Assembly: GCA_009781525.1 (NCBI GenBank)
Contig: WQXZ01000039.1
Location: forward strand, 1-11,757
DNA from: Coriobacteriia bacterium
GTDB lineage: Bacteria > Actinomycetota > Coriobacteriia > Coriobacteriales > UBA8131
Length of the DNA stretch: 11,757 nucleotides
Direction of reading: 5' to 3'
Shown here: one piece after another, positions 1-6,277 of the stretch
How the letters are laid out: each line of letters begins with the position of its first letter
Position numbering within the stretch: position 1 is the first letter of the stretch
Position numbers and translations under genes: made by a program
Notes under the pieces: generated by a model
Told to the model about the DNA's origin: nothing
The model's input: the letters and a program-made list of their open reading frames with translations, nothing else
Databases searched by the model: none

Positions 1-60
1 CATGGTTCAGGTCCATGTGAGCTTACGCTCGTGGGAGTTCAAGTCTCTTCACCCGCACCA
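1..60 (+). tRNA. tRNA-Leu(CAG), 3' part
   Basis: This is the 3' part of a leucine tRNA gene that begins outside the window. The sequence opens at the anticodon stem: CATGG (1-5) pairs perfectly with CCATG (13-17) around the seven-base loop TTCAGGT, giving anticodon CAG at 8-10, which reads CUG codons. A long variable arm follows (GAGC 19-22, loop TTAC, GCTC 27-30), as expected for a class II tRNA. The T-arm (33-49) contains TTCAAGT. The acceptor 3' strand CACCCGC, discriminator A and an encoded CCA end at 60. The 5' acceptor strand, D-arm and promoter are missing from the window. Identity rests on the anticodon plus the long variable arm. Confidence 0.93.
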
Positions 61-122
61 ATACATCCCAGCAAGCCTACTTGGCTTGTTGGGATGTATT
101 CTTGTGGAGAGACTTGAACTCC
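34..122. repeat. Quasi-palindrome including the tRNA T-arm
   Basis: The inner arms 60-77 and 83-100 form an 18-bp hairpin with a 5-base loop and one G-U wobble. Beyond a small asymmetric internal loop (53-59 against 101-103), bases 104-122 are the reverse complement of tRNA bases 34-52, with one wobble in 19. The inner hairpin could be the tRNA terminator, but no T-run follows it (next bases CTTGTGG), so an intrinsic terminator is doubtful. The outer arms would compete with T-arm folding in a longer transcript. The antisense copy stops short of the acceptor end and CCA, so it is not a second tRNA. Confidence 0.85.
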
Positions 123-152
123 GCAGAACCCTAAGGTTTATTCGCGACACAA

Positions 153-299
153 AATTTCCACTTGGGATACAGGTTTTGCGCATTATGTTAGGATATTCAG
201 CATAACCTAACTATTTTCTGTTGCATATGCAACGGTTATGTTGCATATGCAACAGAAATCCAAGAAGCTAAGCCGATTCTTGTATCCCAAGTGGAAATT
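153..299. repeat. 147-bp segment with perfect 19-bp inverted ends
   Basis: Bases 153-171 (AATTTCCACTTGGGATACA) are the exact reverse complement of 281-299. Inside lie further inverted pairs: GTTAGG 187-192 with CCTAAC 206-211, CATAACC 201-207 with GGTTATG 234-240, and TTTCTG plus a 14-bp palindrome (215-233) with its mirror (240-258). No flanking target-site duplication is visible and no reading frame fills it. It could be a MITE-like remnant, a structured RNA, or a compound operator for the downstream gene, since its right arm ends 15 bases before that gene's -10 box. The repeat structure is directly visible; the role is unknown. Confidence 0.85.
220..253. promoter_or_regulatory. Twin 14-bp palindromes, possible operator
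   Basis: The perfect palindrome GTTGCATATGCAAC occurs at 220-233 and again at 240-253. The centres are 20 bp apart, about two helical turns, so two dimeric proteins could sit on the same DNA face. The flanks TTTCTG and CAGAAA extend the pair into a 19-bp inverted repeat around the spacer GGTTAT. Arrangement and position upstream of a promoter suggest a repressor site. The binding protein is unknown, and an RNA hairpin role is equally possible. Confidence 0.45.
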
Positions 300-309
300 C
301 TGAGAAAAA

Positions 310-326
310 GCTAGTATACTAGCGTC
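310..326 (+). promoter_or_regulatory. Palindromic -10 promoter, leaderless start
   Basis: The 14-bp perfect palindrome GCTAGTATACTAGC (310-323) contains a good -10 box, TATACT, at 315-320. The start codon is only six bases further on, so transcription would begin at or next to the ATG, and no Shine-Dalgarno sequence precedes it. Leaderless mRNAs are common in actinobacteria. No convincing -35 is present (292-297 reads TGGAAA), and that region is the right arm of the upstream inverted repeat. By symmetry the same palindrome offers TATACT on the minus strand (318-313), which would direct transcription back through the palindromic region. Confidence 0.55.
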
Positions 327-1310
327 ATGAAACTATTCCTCAGCCACAGCTCTGCACTGGATTACTGGCGAAAACAAACGAGTCATACAAGAGCATCAGA
401 TGACACCCTGCCTAAAACGCAAATAGTATCTCTCCCGGATGCTCCACCTGACTTATCCCTGTTTAAGAACCTCAATCAGCAAACACATTTCGTACCACCC
501 ATTCATATCTTGGTGAAAGAGCACAGATATCGCCAAAGGTCTCAAGTAGTAAAACAGCATGTTTACAGCAGCAATACTCCTGCTGGCTGCTTCGTCCAAG
601 TGAGCAGTGAGCTCCAGGTAAGCTCTCCTGAGTTCTGCTTCATGCAAATGGCAGAACAGTTATCCTTGATCAGGCTTATCGAGCTAGGATTCGAACTGTG
701 CGGGACATACTCCTTGCCTACCGGCGGCTCCACCTCCCCCGACAAGGGATTTTACGATCGCGCACCGCTGACAACTACAAAAAAGCTACATACATTCATC
801 ACTACCATGCCCGGCACAAAAGGGCACAAGAAGGCAGTTCGAGCTGCTAAATATATCCTGAACTGCTCGGCGTCACCAATGGAAACAAAGCTGGCAATGC
901 TCCTTACTCTGCCTCACAATCTTGGCGGTTATGGCTTCAAGGCTCCAGCACTGAACAGCCGAATCGCTGCAGAGAGAACAGCAGCAAAAACCGCAGGCAA
1001 ATCATTCTATTCGTGCGACTTATTCTGGCAAGACCATCTATTGGCAGTCGAATACGACAGCGACACGTTTCATACCGGATCACAGCGCATTGCAGAAGAC
1101 TCCAAGCGGAGAAACACCCTAGCGGCGATGGGCATATCAGTCATCACGGTAACCTGGCAACAGCTCTACCAAACAGACGAATTCGAGCAAGTAGCTAGCG
1201 TACTTGCCCTACACATGAGCAAGAAACTTAAACCTGTGAGTCAAAGTTTAACGAACAAGCATAAGGAGCTGCGCGACCAACTACTTGGAAGCCAATACGA
1301 CGGCTACTAG
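327..1310 (+). CDS. DUF559/Vsr-like putative endonuclease
   Basis: A 327-residue cytoplasmic protein whose C-terminal third (about 183-290) resembles the DUF559 / very-short-patch-repair endonuclease fold. Visible elements in order: a helix with E186 (SPMETKLAM), a strand with D231 (CDLFW), E242 and D244 in LAVEYDSD, H249, D258, the RR pair 261-262, and a closing hydrophobic strand (GISVITVTW). E186, D231 and E242 are plausible metal-site residues of a PD-(D/E)XK-type nuclease. The N-terminal 180 residues match no domain I can name with certainty; the layout recalls AbiEi-like and DUF559 orphan proteins of Coriobacteriia, which is recollection. The ATG is chosen because of the -10 box just upstream; no ribosome binding site exists. 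No methyltransferase partner is adjacent. Defence, repair or toxin roles are all possible. Confidence 0.7.
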   Translation: MKLFLSHSSALDYWRKQTSHTRASDDTLPKTQIVSLPDAPPDLSLFKNLNQQTHFVPPIHILVKEHRYRQRSQVVKQHVYSSNTPAGCFVQVSSELQVSSPEFCFMQMAEQLSLIRLIELGFELCGTYSLPTGGSTSPDKGFYDRAPLTTTKKLHTFITTMPGTKGHKKAVRAAKYILNCSASPMETKLAMLLTLPHNLGGYGFKAPALNSRIAAERTAAKTAGKSFYSCDLFWQDHLLAVEYDSDTFHTGSQRIAEDSKRRNTLAAMGISVITVTWQQLYQTDEFEQVASVLALHMSKKLKPVSQSLTNKHKELRDQLLGSQYDGY

Positions 1311-1413
1311 AATCAAATCATCACGCAATACTGCCTATTCGTTACCGAAAATGTAACAAAACCTTAGGGCATTTTAATCTTTCCGCTCAATTTCCGTATC
1401 AATAAAATAATAA

Positions 1414-1425
1414 TTATGTGGATAA
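1414..1425 (-). promoter_or_regulatory. DnaA-box-like site, copy 1
   Basis: Read on the minus strand the sequence is TTATCCACATAA, whose first nine bases equal the consensus DnaA box TTATCCACA. The identical 12-mer occurs on the plus strand before the merR gene. Whether DnaA or another protein binds is not shown. Confidence 0.45.
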
Positions 1426-1529
1426 AACCTCGTTGCTTTCGCTTGTAGTTCAGAGAGTTGCCTGCATAACCAATGTGTTCTAAATCTTACAAGTTTTATA
1501 GCAATTGCAAAAATATTTTGAAAAAATCC

Positions 1530-1560
1530 TTGACCTTCGAGTTACTGCATACCTCATAGT
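1530..1560 (+). promoter_or_regulatory. Candidate promoter, 19-bp spacer
   Basis: TTGACC at 1530-1535 is a good -35 (5 of 6), and CATAGT at 1555-1560 is a moderate -10 (4 of 6), separated by 19 bases. An over-long 19-bp spacer is typical of promoters activated by MerR-family regulators, and a MerR gene lies downstream of this operon. However, the spacer shows only a small dyad (AGT-T-ACT at 1540-1546), not a clear MerR operator. A start of transcription near 1567 would give a leader of about 47 nt before the 1614 start codon. Confidence 0.45.
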
Positions 1561-1613
1561 AGTTAGCGCAGGATTAAGTGCCGCTTCTGGCACTGCAAGG
1601 AAAGGGGATCGAG

Positions 1614-4600
1614 ATGAGAAACATCAGACCCAGAGCAGCGATTCAGCATAGAGAGCAAAGGGGCTCTCGGATGATTCGACGCAATAGAACCAACTTATCA
1701 TCAAATCGTTCAATACTACTGACTTTACTGGTCGCTATGGCGCTGGCAGTTTTTCCGCTGCATGGGACCGCCGTTGCCTTTGGCAATGGCAGCGAACCGG
1801 ATAATGAAAAGACTTATGAGAACCAGCAAGTCGACGACAGTAGCCCTGGTGATGCTGTCACAGATGATTCGCTTGAACCGGATTACTCACTTGAGTCTAC
1901 CGAGCCAGATGACGACATCGTAGATTCCACTGATGACTCTGATAAAGGCGCTGTAGCATTGGAGGATGATCAGGCTGACAGTCTAGCATCACAGCCAGGA
2001 ACAGATACTGCTTCTGAAGCCGACAGTGATGCTGAGGATATCACCCCACTGTCTAGCGAGACCATTATTATCGATGGATCCTCTGCTGGTGCAGAGGCAG
2101 CACTCATTTCCGCTATTAGTGACAGTGAAAGCGCAACGATAATAATCGAAAATGTCTTGACCCTGACAAAAACACTAATAATAGAGGCTGACAGAAATAT
2201 CATACTCAGCGGTAATGGAACACTGCGGGCAAACGGATCGTTCGATGCCATTGTTGTCAACGGTACACTAACGATCGAGGGAATCACCATTACCCACGTA
2301 CCAGGCACAAACGGAAGTGGTGTTCGCATCAACAGTGGTGGCTCGCTGTTCCTGACCAGTGGTGTTATCACTGGCAACTCCTCCCCAGCTGGTGGCGGTG
2401 TTTATAACAATGGATACTTTGCCATGAGTGGTGGTGCAATCACAGCAAACACTTCAACGACAACAGCGACCGGTAACGGTGGCGGTGGTGTACGCAACGC
2501 CGGCATCTTCGCTTTAAGTGGTGGTGAGATTAGAAGCAACACAAGTAGAGAAGGTGGTGGTATCTACAACTACCCCAACTCCACATTCACAATGACTGGT
2601 GGGCTGATCTCAAGTAACAGCAGTACCTTCCGTGGTGGTGGTGTGCTGGCAGATTCTGCAAGCATCGAAATGAGTGGTGGCACAATCACTGGTAACAAAG
2701 GTGGTTGGCGAGGTGGTGGTGTTTACATTCTTGGAACATCGGCGGTCTTCACTTTGTCTGGTGGTGTGATTTCAAATAACAGTGCAGGCAGCCAGGACGG
2801 CGGCGGTGTTGTCAACGAAGGTGGCACTTTCAGAATGTCCGGTGGTCTGATCTCCGGCAATACGTCTCCATGGAAAGGTGGCGGTGTCTGGAACTGCGAG
2901 ATCCGTATTGGTGTTTCTGGAGTCCCTGCGGTCTTTGAGATGACCGGTGGAACAATTAGCAACAATACTGCCGGCGAAGGTGGTGGTGGTGTCTGGAACC
3001 GAACAAGCAGCTTTGTAATGACCGACGGCAAGATCACCGGTAATACTGCAGGTTACGGTGGAGGCATAGCTAACGATAACGATGCTCGTTTTACCTTCGC
3101 AGGTGGAGAAATCAGCAATAATAAGTCAACAAGCAGCAATGGTGGTGGTGGTGTTGCCAATTCGACTCCGGGCACCACGTTTGAGATGACTGGTGGCACC
3201 ATGTCTGGTAACACAGCCAGTCGCAACGGTGGCGCAGTTTCAAACTATGGAGCAGCTATCTTTAACATGTCTGGTGGAACGATATCCAATAACACTTCTA
3301 ACCAGTACGGTGGTGGTGTGGATAACTTCTTCGCAACCTTCAACATGTCCGGCGGAACGATTTCAGGTAACCTTGCCAAGTCCTCTGACGGTGGCGGAGG
3401 TGTTTCGAACTGCGGAGGGGATGATGGGTACTACGTTCCTGCTACCTTTACCATGTCCGGCGGTCTAATCGCTAACAACGAATCACGGACTTATGGTGGT
3501 GGTGTGTCCAACAGCAGTGGAGCTACGTTCAACATATCTGGTGGAACGATTTCTGGCAACACCGCGAGCTATGATGGTGGTGGTGTTTCGAATTACGATG
3601 CTACTATCTACATGTCAGGTGGTGCTATATCGAACAACACATCATCTGGCAACAGCGGAGGAGTAGATAATTACTATGCTACTCTCATTATGACCGGCGG
3701 CATTATCTCGAACAATGTTGCTAAAGGTGATTCTGGTGGTGGCGTTGGAAACTTCGATTCAGCTGTTTTCGAAATGTCTGGCGGTACGATTTCTGGAAAT
3801 AGATCGGCCCACTATGGTGGCGGTGTGCAAAACTCTGATGCATCATTCAACATGTCTGCTGGTGTAATATCAGATAACTACACTTCATGGTATGGCGGTG
3901 GCGTAGGTAACTTCTATAGAGGCTTCACAATGACAGGTGGAGAGATTACTGGTAATTCAGTCGATTATGATGGCGGTGGAATCTACAACTTCTATTCAAC
4001 TTTCGATATGTTCGATGGTGTGATTAAAAACAACACTGCTCCTTGGAATGGTGGCGGCATACTGAATTACTTCTCAGCATTCAACATGCTCGGTGGCGCG
4101 ATCTCAAACAACTCTGCTTACGATGGTGGCGGCATCTATAACGACAATGGCAGCATCACCATAACCAGTGGTAAGATTAATAACAACACTGCAGCAAACC
4201 AAGGTGGCGGTATCTTCGTAGCATACGGCAATCTGGGAAGTGTGGTCATCGGCATTGATGCAGAATTCTATGCAAACAGAGCTGCCTATATGACCTATCG
4301 TTTGCCAGCCGACGATGTTGTCTATTCAAACAAAGTGCATGGCATCCTCTGGACAACACCTCTCCAACAAGGCTACAACAACTACGACATCTCATATCCG
4401 ATAGAGTATCAGGCTTTCCAACTGATATATGACGGGAACAACCACACCAGCGGGACAGCCCCAGGTGGAGGTATCTATAATACTCAGACAGAGGTTATTG
4501 TGGCTGGCAGCAATACCCTTGCCAGAACCCAACATCACTTCCTCGGATGGGCATTCAGTCCGGATGCCAATGAACCGGATTTCTTGCCTGGTGATCTTTA

Positions 4601-5645
4601 TGTTATCGCACGCAATACAACACTGTATGCAGTCTGGGCTCCCGACATCACCTACACAGTGGTCTACGAGCCAGGCACCCATGGTACCTTTACCAGGCAG
4701 GTCACCGATGGTCTCTTCTCAGGTGATCCCACTCCAGAGGCACCAGCAGTGACAGGAAACCCCGGATGGGTATTCAGCGGCTGGCAGCCAGAAGTCAGTG
4801 ACACTGTGACTGGGGACGCGACTTACGTCGCTCAGTGGCAACGAATCATCTTTACCGTGATCTTCACAGATTGGGACGGTACTGTACTGAAAACCGAGCA
4901 GGTTGAAATGCATGGCGATGCAACTGCACCTACAGACCCAGCAAGGGCAGGTCATACTTTTACCGGATGGGATCGCGGCTACACCAACGTAACCAGCAAC
5001 ATAGTTGTACGTGCTTTGTACACTCCGATTCCAACCCCGCCGGTAACTCCACCGGAAACCACTGATCCAGATCCTGATCCAGAAACGCCAGATGTCCCAG
5101 AGACCGAAGATGCAGTTACCCCCCCGCCTTCTGTCGGCCCAGGTGGAAGCACACCAACACCGCCTGCAACCGAAGAGCCACCTGCGATAAATGATGACAC
5201 GGATGTGCCGACGCTGACTATCGGCGGAAAAGAAATCCCTCTCTATGGTACATCGGGTCAACCTGCATGGGCTCTGCTTAACCTGATATTGATGCTCGTT
5301 GGTGTACTACTAGCTTTCGTAACCGTCTTACGCACCTTCACAAAAAAGAACGAGGATGAGCAAGATGAGAGAAAGGGCGCGTCCGAACGCTCTGAGCAGC
5401 AAAGAAAAGCCAAACCGGTCTTTACTATGGTTATTACGCTGATCTTGGCAGTAATTGGTATCATCTTCTTCTTTATCACAGAAGACATGAGGCTACCAAT
5501 GGTTGTGCTTGATAGATACACCATCGTCTCTGCTTTGATTCTGCTGGTAGAAATCGTGTTCATGGTATCCACTTTTATGGGCGGTCGGCGCAAGCATACT
5601 TCACGTCCAACCAAATTGGAGGGACAGTGTGCCCTACAGGCGTAG
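1614..5645 (+). CDS. Secreted beta-helix/InlB-repeat surface protein
   Basis: A 1343-residue exported protein, probably displayed on the cell surface as an adhesin or stalk. In order: a basic N-terminus, a hydrophobic signal segment (about 47-60) ending in TAVA, an acidic Asp/Ser-rich linker (about 65-150), a beta-helix cap, then 23 repeats of about 26 residues of the type FxMSGGxIxxNxxxxGGGVxN (about 242-870), three InlB-type beta-grasp repeats (about 935-1137, with HHFLGW, WVFSGW and HTFTGW), a Pro/Thr/Asp-rich spacer, and a C-terminal module with three membrane helices (about 1216-1240, 1270-1290, 1302-1325) including a TEDMRLPM motif. No LPXTG signal is present, so this module is probably the anchor. 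The start at 1614 has AAGGAAAGGGG seven bases upstream. An ATG at 1671, also preceded by AAAGGGG, would give a shorter, more typical signal peptide; a GTG at 1578 is less likely. It overlaps the next gene by 19 nt. Confidence 0.85.
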   Translation: MRNIRPRAAIQHREQRGSRMIRRNRTNLSSNRSILLTLLVAMALAVFPLHGTAVAFGNGSEPDNEKTYENQQVDDSSPGDAVTDDSLEPDYSLESTEPDDDIVDSTDDSDKGAVALEDDQADSLASQPGTDTASEADSDAEDITPLSSETIIIDGSSAGAEAALISAISDSESATIIIENVLTLTKTLIIEADRNIILSGNGTLRANGSFDAIVVNGTLTIEGITITHVPGTNGSGVRINSGGSLFLTSGVITGNSSPAGGGVYNNGYFAMSGGAITANTSTTTATGNGGGGVRNAGIFALSGGEIRSNTSREGGGIYNYPNSTFTMTGGLISSNSSTFRGGGVLADSASIEMSGGTITGNKGGWRGGGVYILGTSAVFTLSGGVISNNSAGSQDGGGVVNEGGTFRMSGGLISGNTSPWKGGGVWNCEIRIGVSGVPAVFEMTGGTISNNTAGEGGGGVWNRTSSFVMTDGKITGNTAGYGGGIANDNDARFTFAGGEISNNKSTSSNGGGGVANSTPGTTFEMTGGTMSGNTASRNGGAVSNYGAAIFNMSGGTISNNTSNQYGGGVDNFFATFNMSGGTISGNLAKSSDGGGGVSNCGGDDGYYVPATFTMSGGLIANNESRTYGGGVSNSSGATFNISGGTISGNTASYDGGGVSNYDATIYMSGGAISNNTSSGNSGGVDNYYATLIMTGGIISNNVAKGDSGGGVGNFDSAVFEMSGGTISGNRSAHYGGGVQNSDASFNMSAGVISDNYTSWYGGGVGNFYRGFTMTGGEITGNSVDYDGGGIYNFYSTFDMFDGVIKNNTAPWNGGGILNYFSAFNMLGGAISNNSAYDGGGIYNDNGSITITSGKINNNTAANQGGGIFVAYGNLGSVVIGIDAEFYANRAAYMTYRLPADDVVYSNKVHGILWTTPLQQGYNNYDISYPIEYQAFQLIYDGNNHTSGTAPGGGIYNTQTEVIVAGSNTLARTQHHFLGWAFSPDANEPDFLPGDLYVIARNTTLYAVWAPDITYTVVYEPGTHGTFTRQVTDGLFSGDPTPEAPAVTGNPGWVFSGWQPEVSDTVTGDATYVAQWQRIIFTVIFTDWDGTVLKTEQVEMHGDATAPTDPARAGHTFTGWDRGYTNVTSNIVVRALYTPIPTPPVTPPETTDPDPDPETPDVPETEDAVTPPPSVGPGGSTPTPPATEEPPAINDDTDVPTLTIGGKEIPLYGTSGQPAWALLNLILMLVGVLLAFVTVLRTFTKKNEDEQDERKGASERSEQQRKAKPVFTMVITLILAVIGIIFFFITEDMRLPMVVLDRYTIVSALILLVEIVFMVSTFMGGRRKHTSRPTKLEGQCALQA
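1651..1668 (+). promoter_or_regulatory. Hairpin presenting an alternative ribosome site
   Basis: GAGAGC (1651-1656) pairs with GCTCTC (1663-1668), leaving AAAGGG in the loop, two bases before the in-frame ATG at 1671. This may be a second ribosome binding site for a shorter surface-protein start with an ideal signal peptide (MIRRNRT onward), or merely coding sequence. Confidence 0.3.
2338..4220 (+). repeat. 23 degenerate coding repeats, about 78 bp each
   Basis: The stretch encodes 23 successive units built on FxMSGGxIxxNxxxxGGGVxN. Runs of GGTGGTGGTGTT recur at the GGGV positions. Units vary from about 25 to 36 codons; units 7 and 13 carry insertions of about ten residues (at about 2893-2935 and 3409-3449). 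The pattern fits a right-handed parallel beta-helix with an asparagine ladder, each unit making about one coil. Divergence between copies suggests old duplication, though near-identical GGTGGT tracts could still support slippage. Confidence 0.85.
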
Positions 5646-6277
5646 ATAATATTCAGGCCTGCCATGCAGGCATCCTGCTAGATGATTTTTCACCAGCAGA
5701 CTTAGATGATCTGCTTGGCTATCTTCAACCAGAACTAAGGGGGCACAGTCGCCGAGTAGGCGTCTGTGCTTCCCTTATTGCCGGATATGCTGATACGAAC
5801 TTAAAGCCTGGCGACTCCCCCCACGGCATCAGTTATGCGGCTATTGCCTATATTGGCGGCTGCTGCCATGATATCGGCAAACTACTGATAGATGATACAG
5901 ACTACAAGCAGCATCCGTCGCTTGGTAGCCGGTTATTAACAAAACACAGCCAAACACTCTTCGACAATGATGTCGTGGCACAGATGGTAATCGATGTGGT
6001 GTCGTGTCATCATGAAGCTCCTAATGGCTCTGGGTTCCCTCTGCACTTGGCAGCAAGCAACATTCCCTACCTTGCTTCTATCTGTACGCTGGCAGACTGG
6101 CTCGATCATCACCTGTATGCAGCTGAAAACAGTGACGTAGCAACCGTGCTATGTTCTCTGGCAGAAAGCACTGGTGTTCTGGTGTTCGAAAGTGTCATTG
6201 ACTGCTTTTGGCAAGTGCATAAAGAAATACTTGAAAAGTATTCATTCTGGAGTCTGCAAAACCCCTCAATAATATGA
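5627..6277 (+). CDS. HD-GYP-like metal-dependent phosphohydrolase
   Basis: A 216-residue soluble protein with nearly all marks of the HD-GYP branch of the HD superfamily, whose studied members hydrolyse cyclic di-GMP or related dinucleotides. Seen in sequence: H40 in GHSRRV, the H81-D82 pair in CCHDIGK with K85, H96, the H128-H129 pair in SCHHE, then GSGFP at 134-138 where the classical motif is G-Y-P, and D157/D160 in LADWLD. The length is close to a bare HD-GYP domain, with no receiver or sensor domain attached. Translation starts at GTG, with GGAGG four bases upstream inside the 3' end of the surface gene, so the two are probably translationally coupled. Co-expression suggests a role in signalling linked to surface-protein production or attachment; this is inference. 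The Tyr-to-Phe change leaves substrate choice open. Confidence 0.8.
   Translation: MCPTGVDNIQACHAGILLDDFSPADLDDLLGYLQPELRGHSRRVGVCASLIAGYADTNLKPGDSPHGISYAAIAYIGGCCHDIGKLLIDDTDYKQHPSLGSRLLTKHSQTLFDNDVVAQMVIDVVSCHHEAPNGSGFPLHLAASNIPYLASICTLADWLDHHLYAAENSDVATVLCSLAESTGVLVFESVIDCFWQVHKEILEKYSFWSLQNPSII

Larger units (their letters stand above)
1311..1577. other. AT-rich intergenic region before the surface operon
   Basis: No gene is visible here. The region holds a weak 5-bp hairpin at 1341-1357 (GTTAC/GTAAC) with no T-run, a DnaA-box-like word at 1414-1425, the word TTGCCTGCA at 1458-1466 that recurs upstream of merR, an A/T-rich tract at about 1495-1529 that could act as an UP element, and the candidate promoter listed separately. 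A convincing terminator for the endonuclease-like gene is not seen. Confidence 0.6.

Noticed and set aside
2..205. Plus-strand open frame of 67 codons at the left edge
   Set aside because: It runs through the tRNA gene and the quasi-palindrome and has no ribosome site or protein-like composition.
1..326. Integrated element bounded by the tRNA-Leu gene
   Set aside because: No integrase, excisionase or direct repeat of the tRNA 3' end is visible; the only copy is inverted and lacks the acceptor end.
1341..1357. Terminator after the endonuclease-like gene
   Set aside because: The stem is only 5 bp, mostly A-T, and is followed by A's and C's instead of T's.
2338..4220. CRISPR-like or satellite repeat array
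   Set aside because: The repetition is in phase with one long reading frame and varies at codon level, so it encodes protein repeats; no constant repeat/spacer structure exists.
1970..5665. Several minus-strand and shifted-frame open frames inside the surface gene
   Set aside because: They arise because GGN/ACN-rich repeat codons lack stops in other frames; their translations are Pro/Ser/Ile/Val-rich without domains or ribosome sites.
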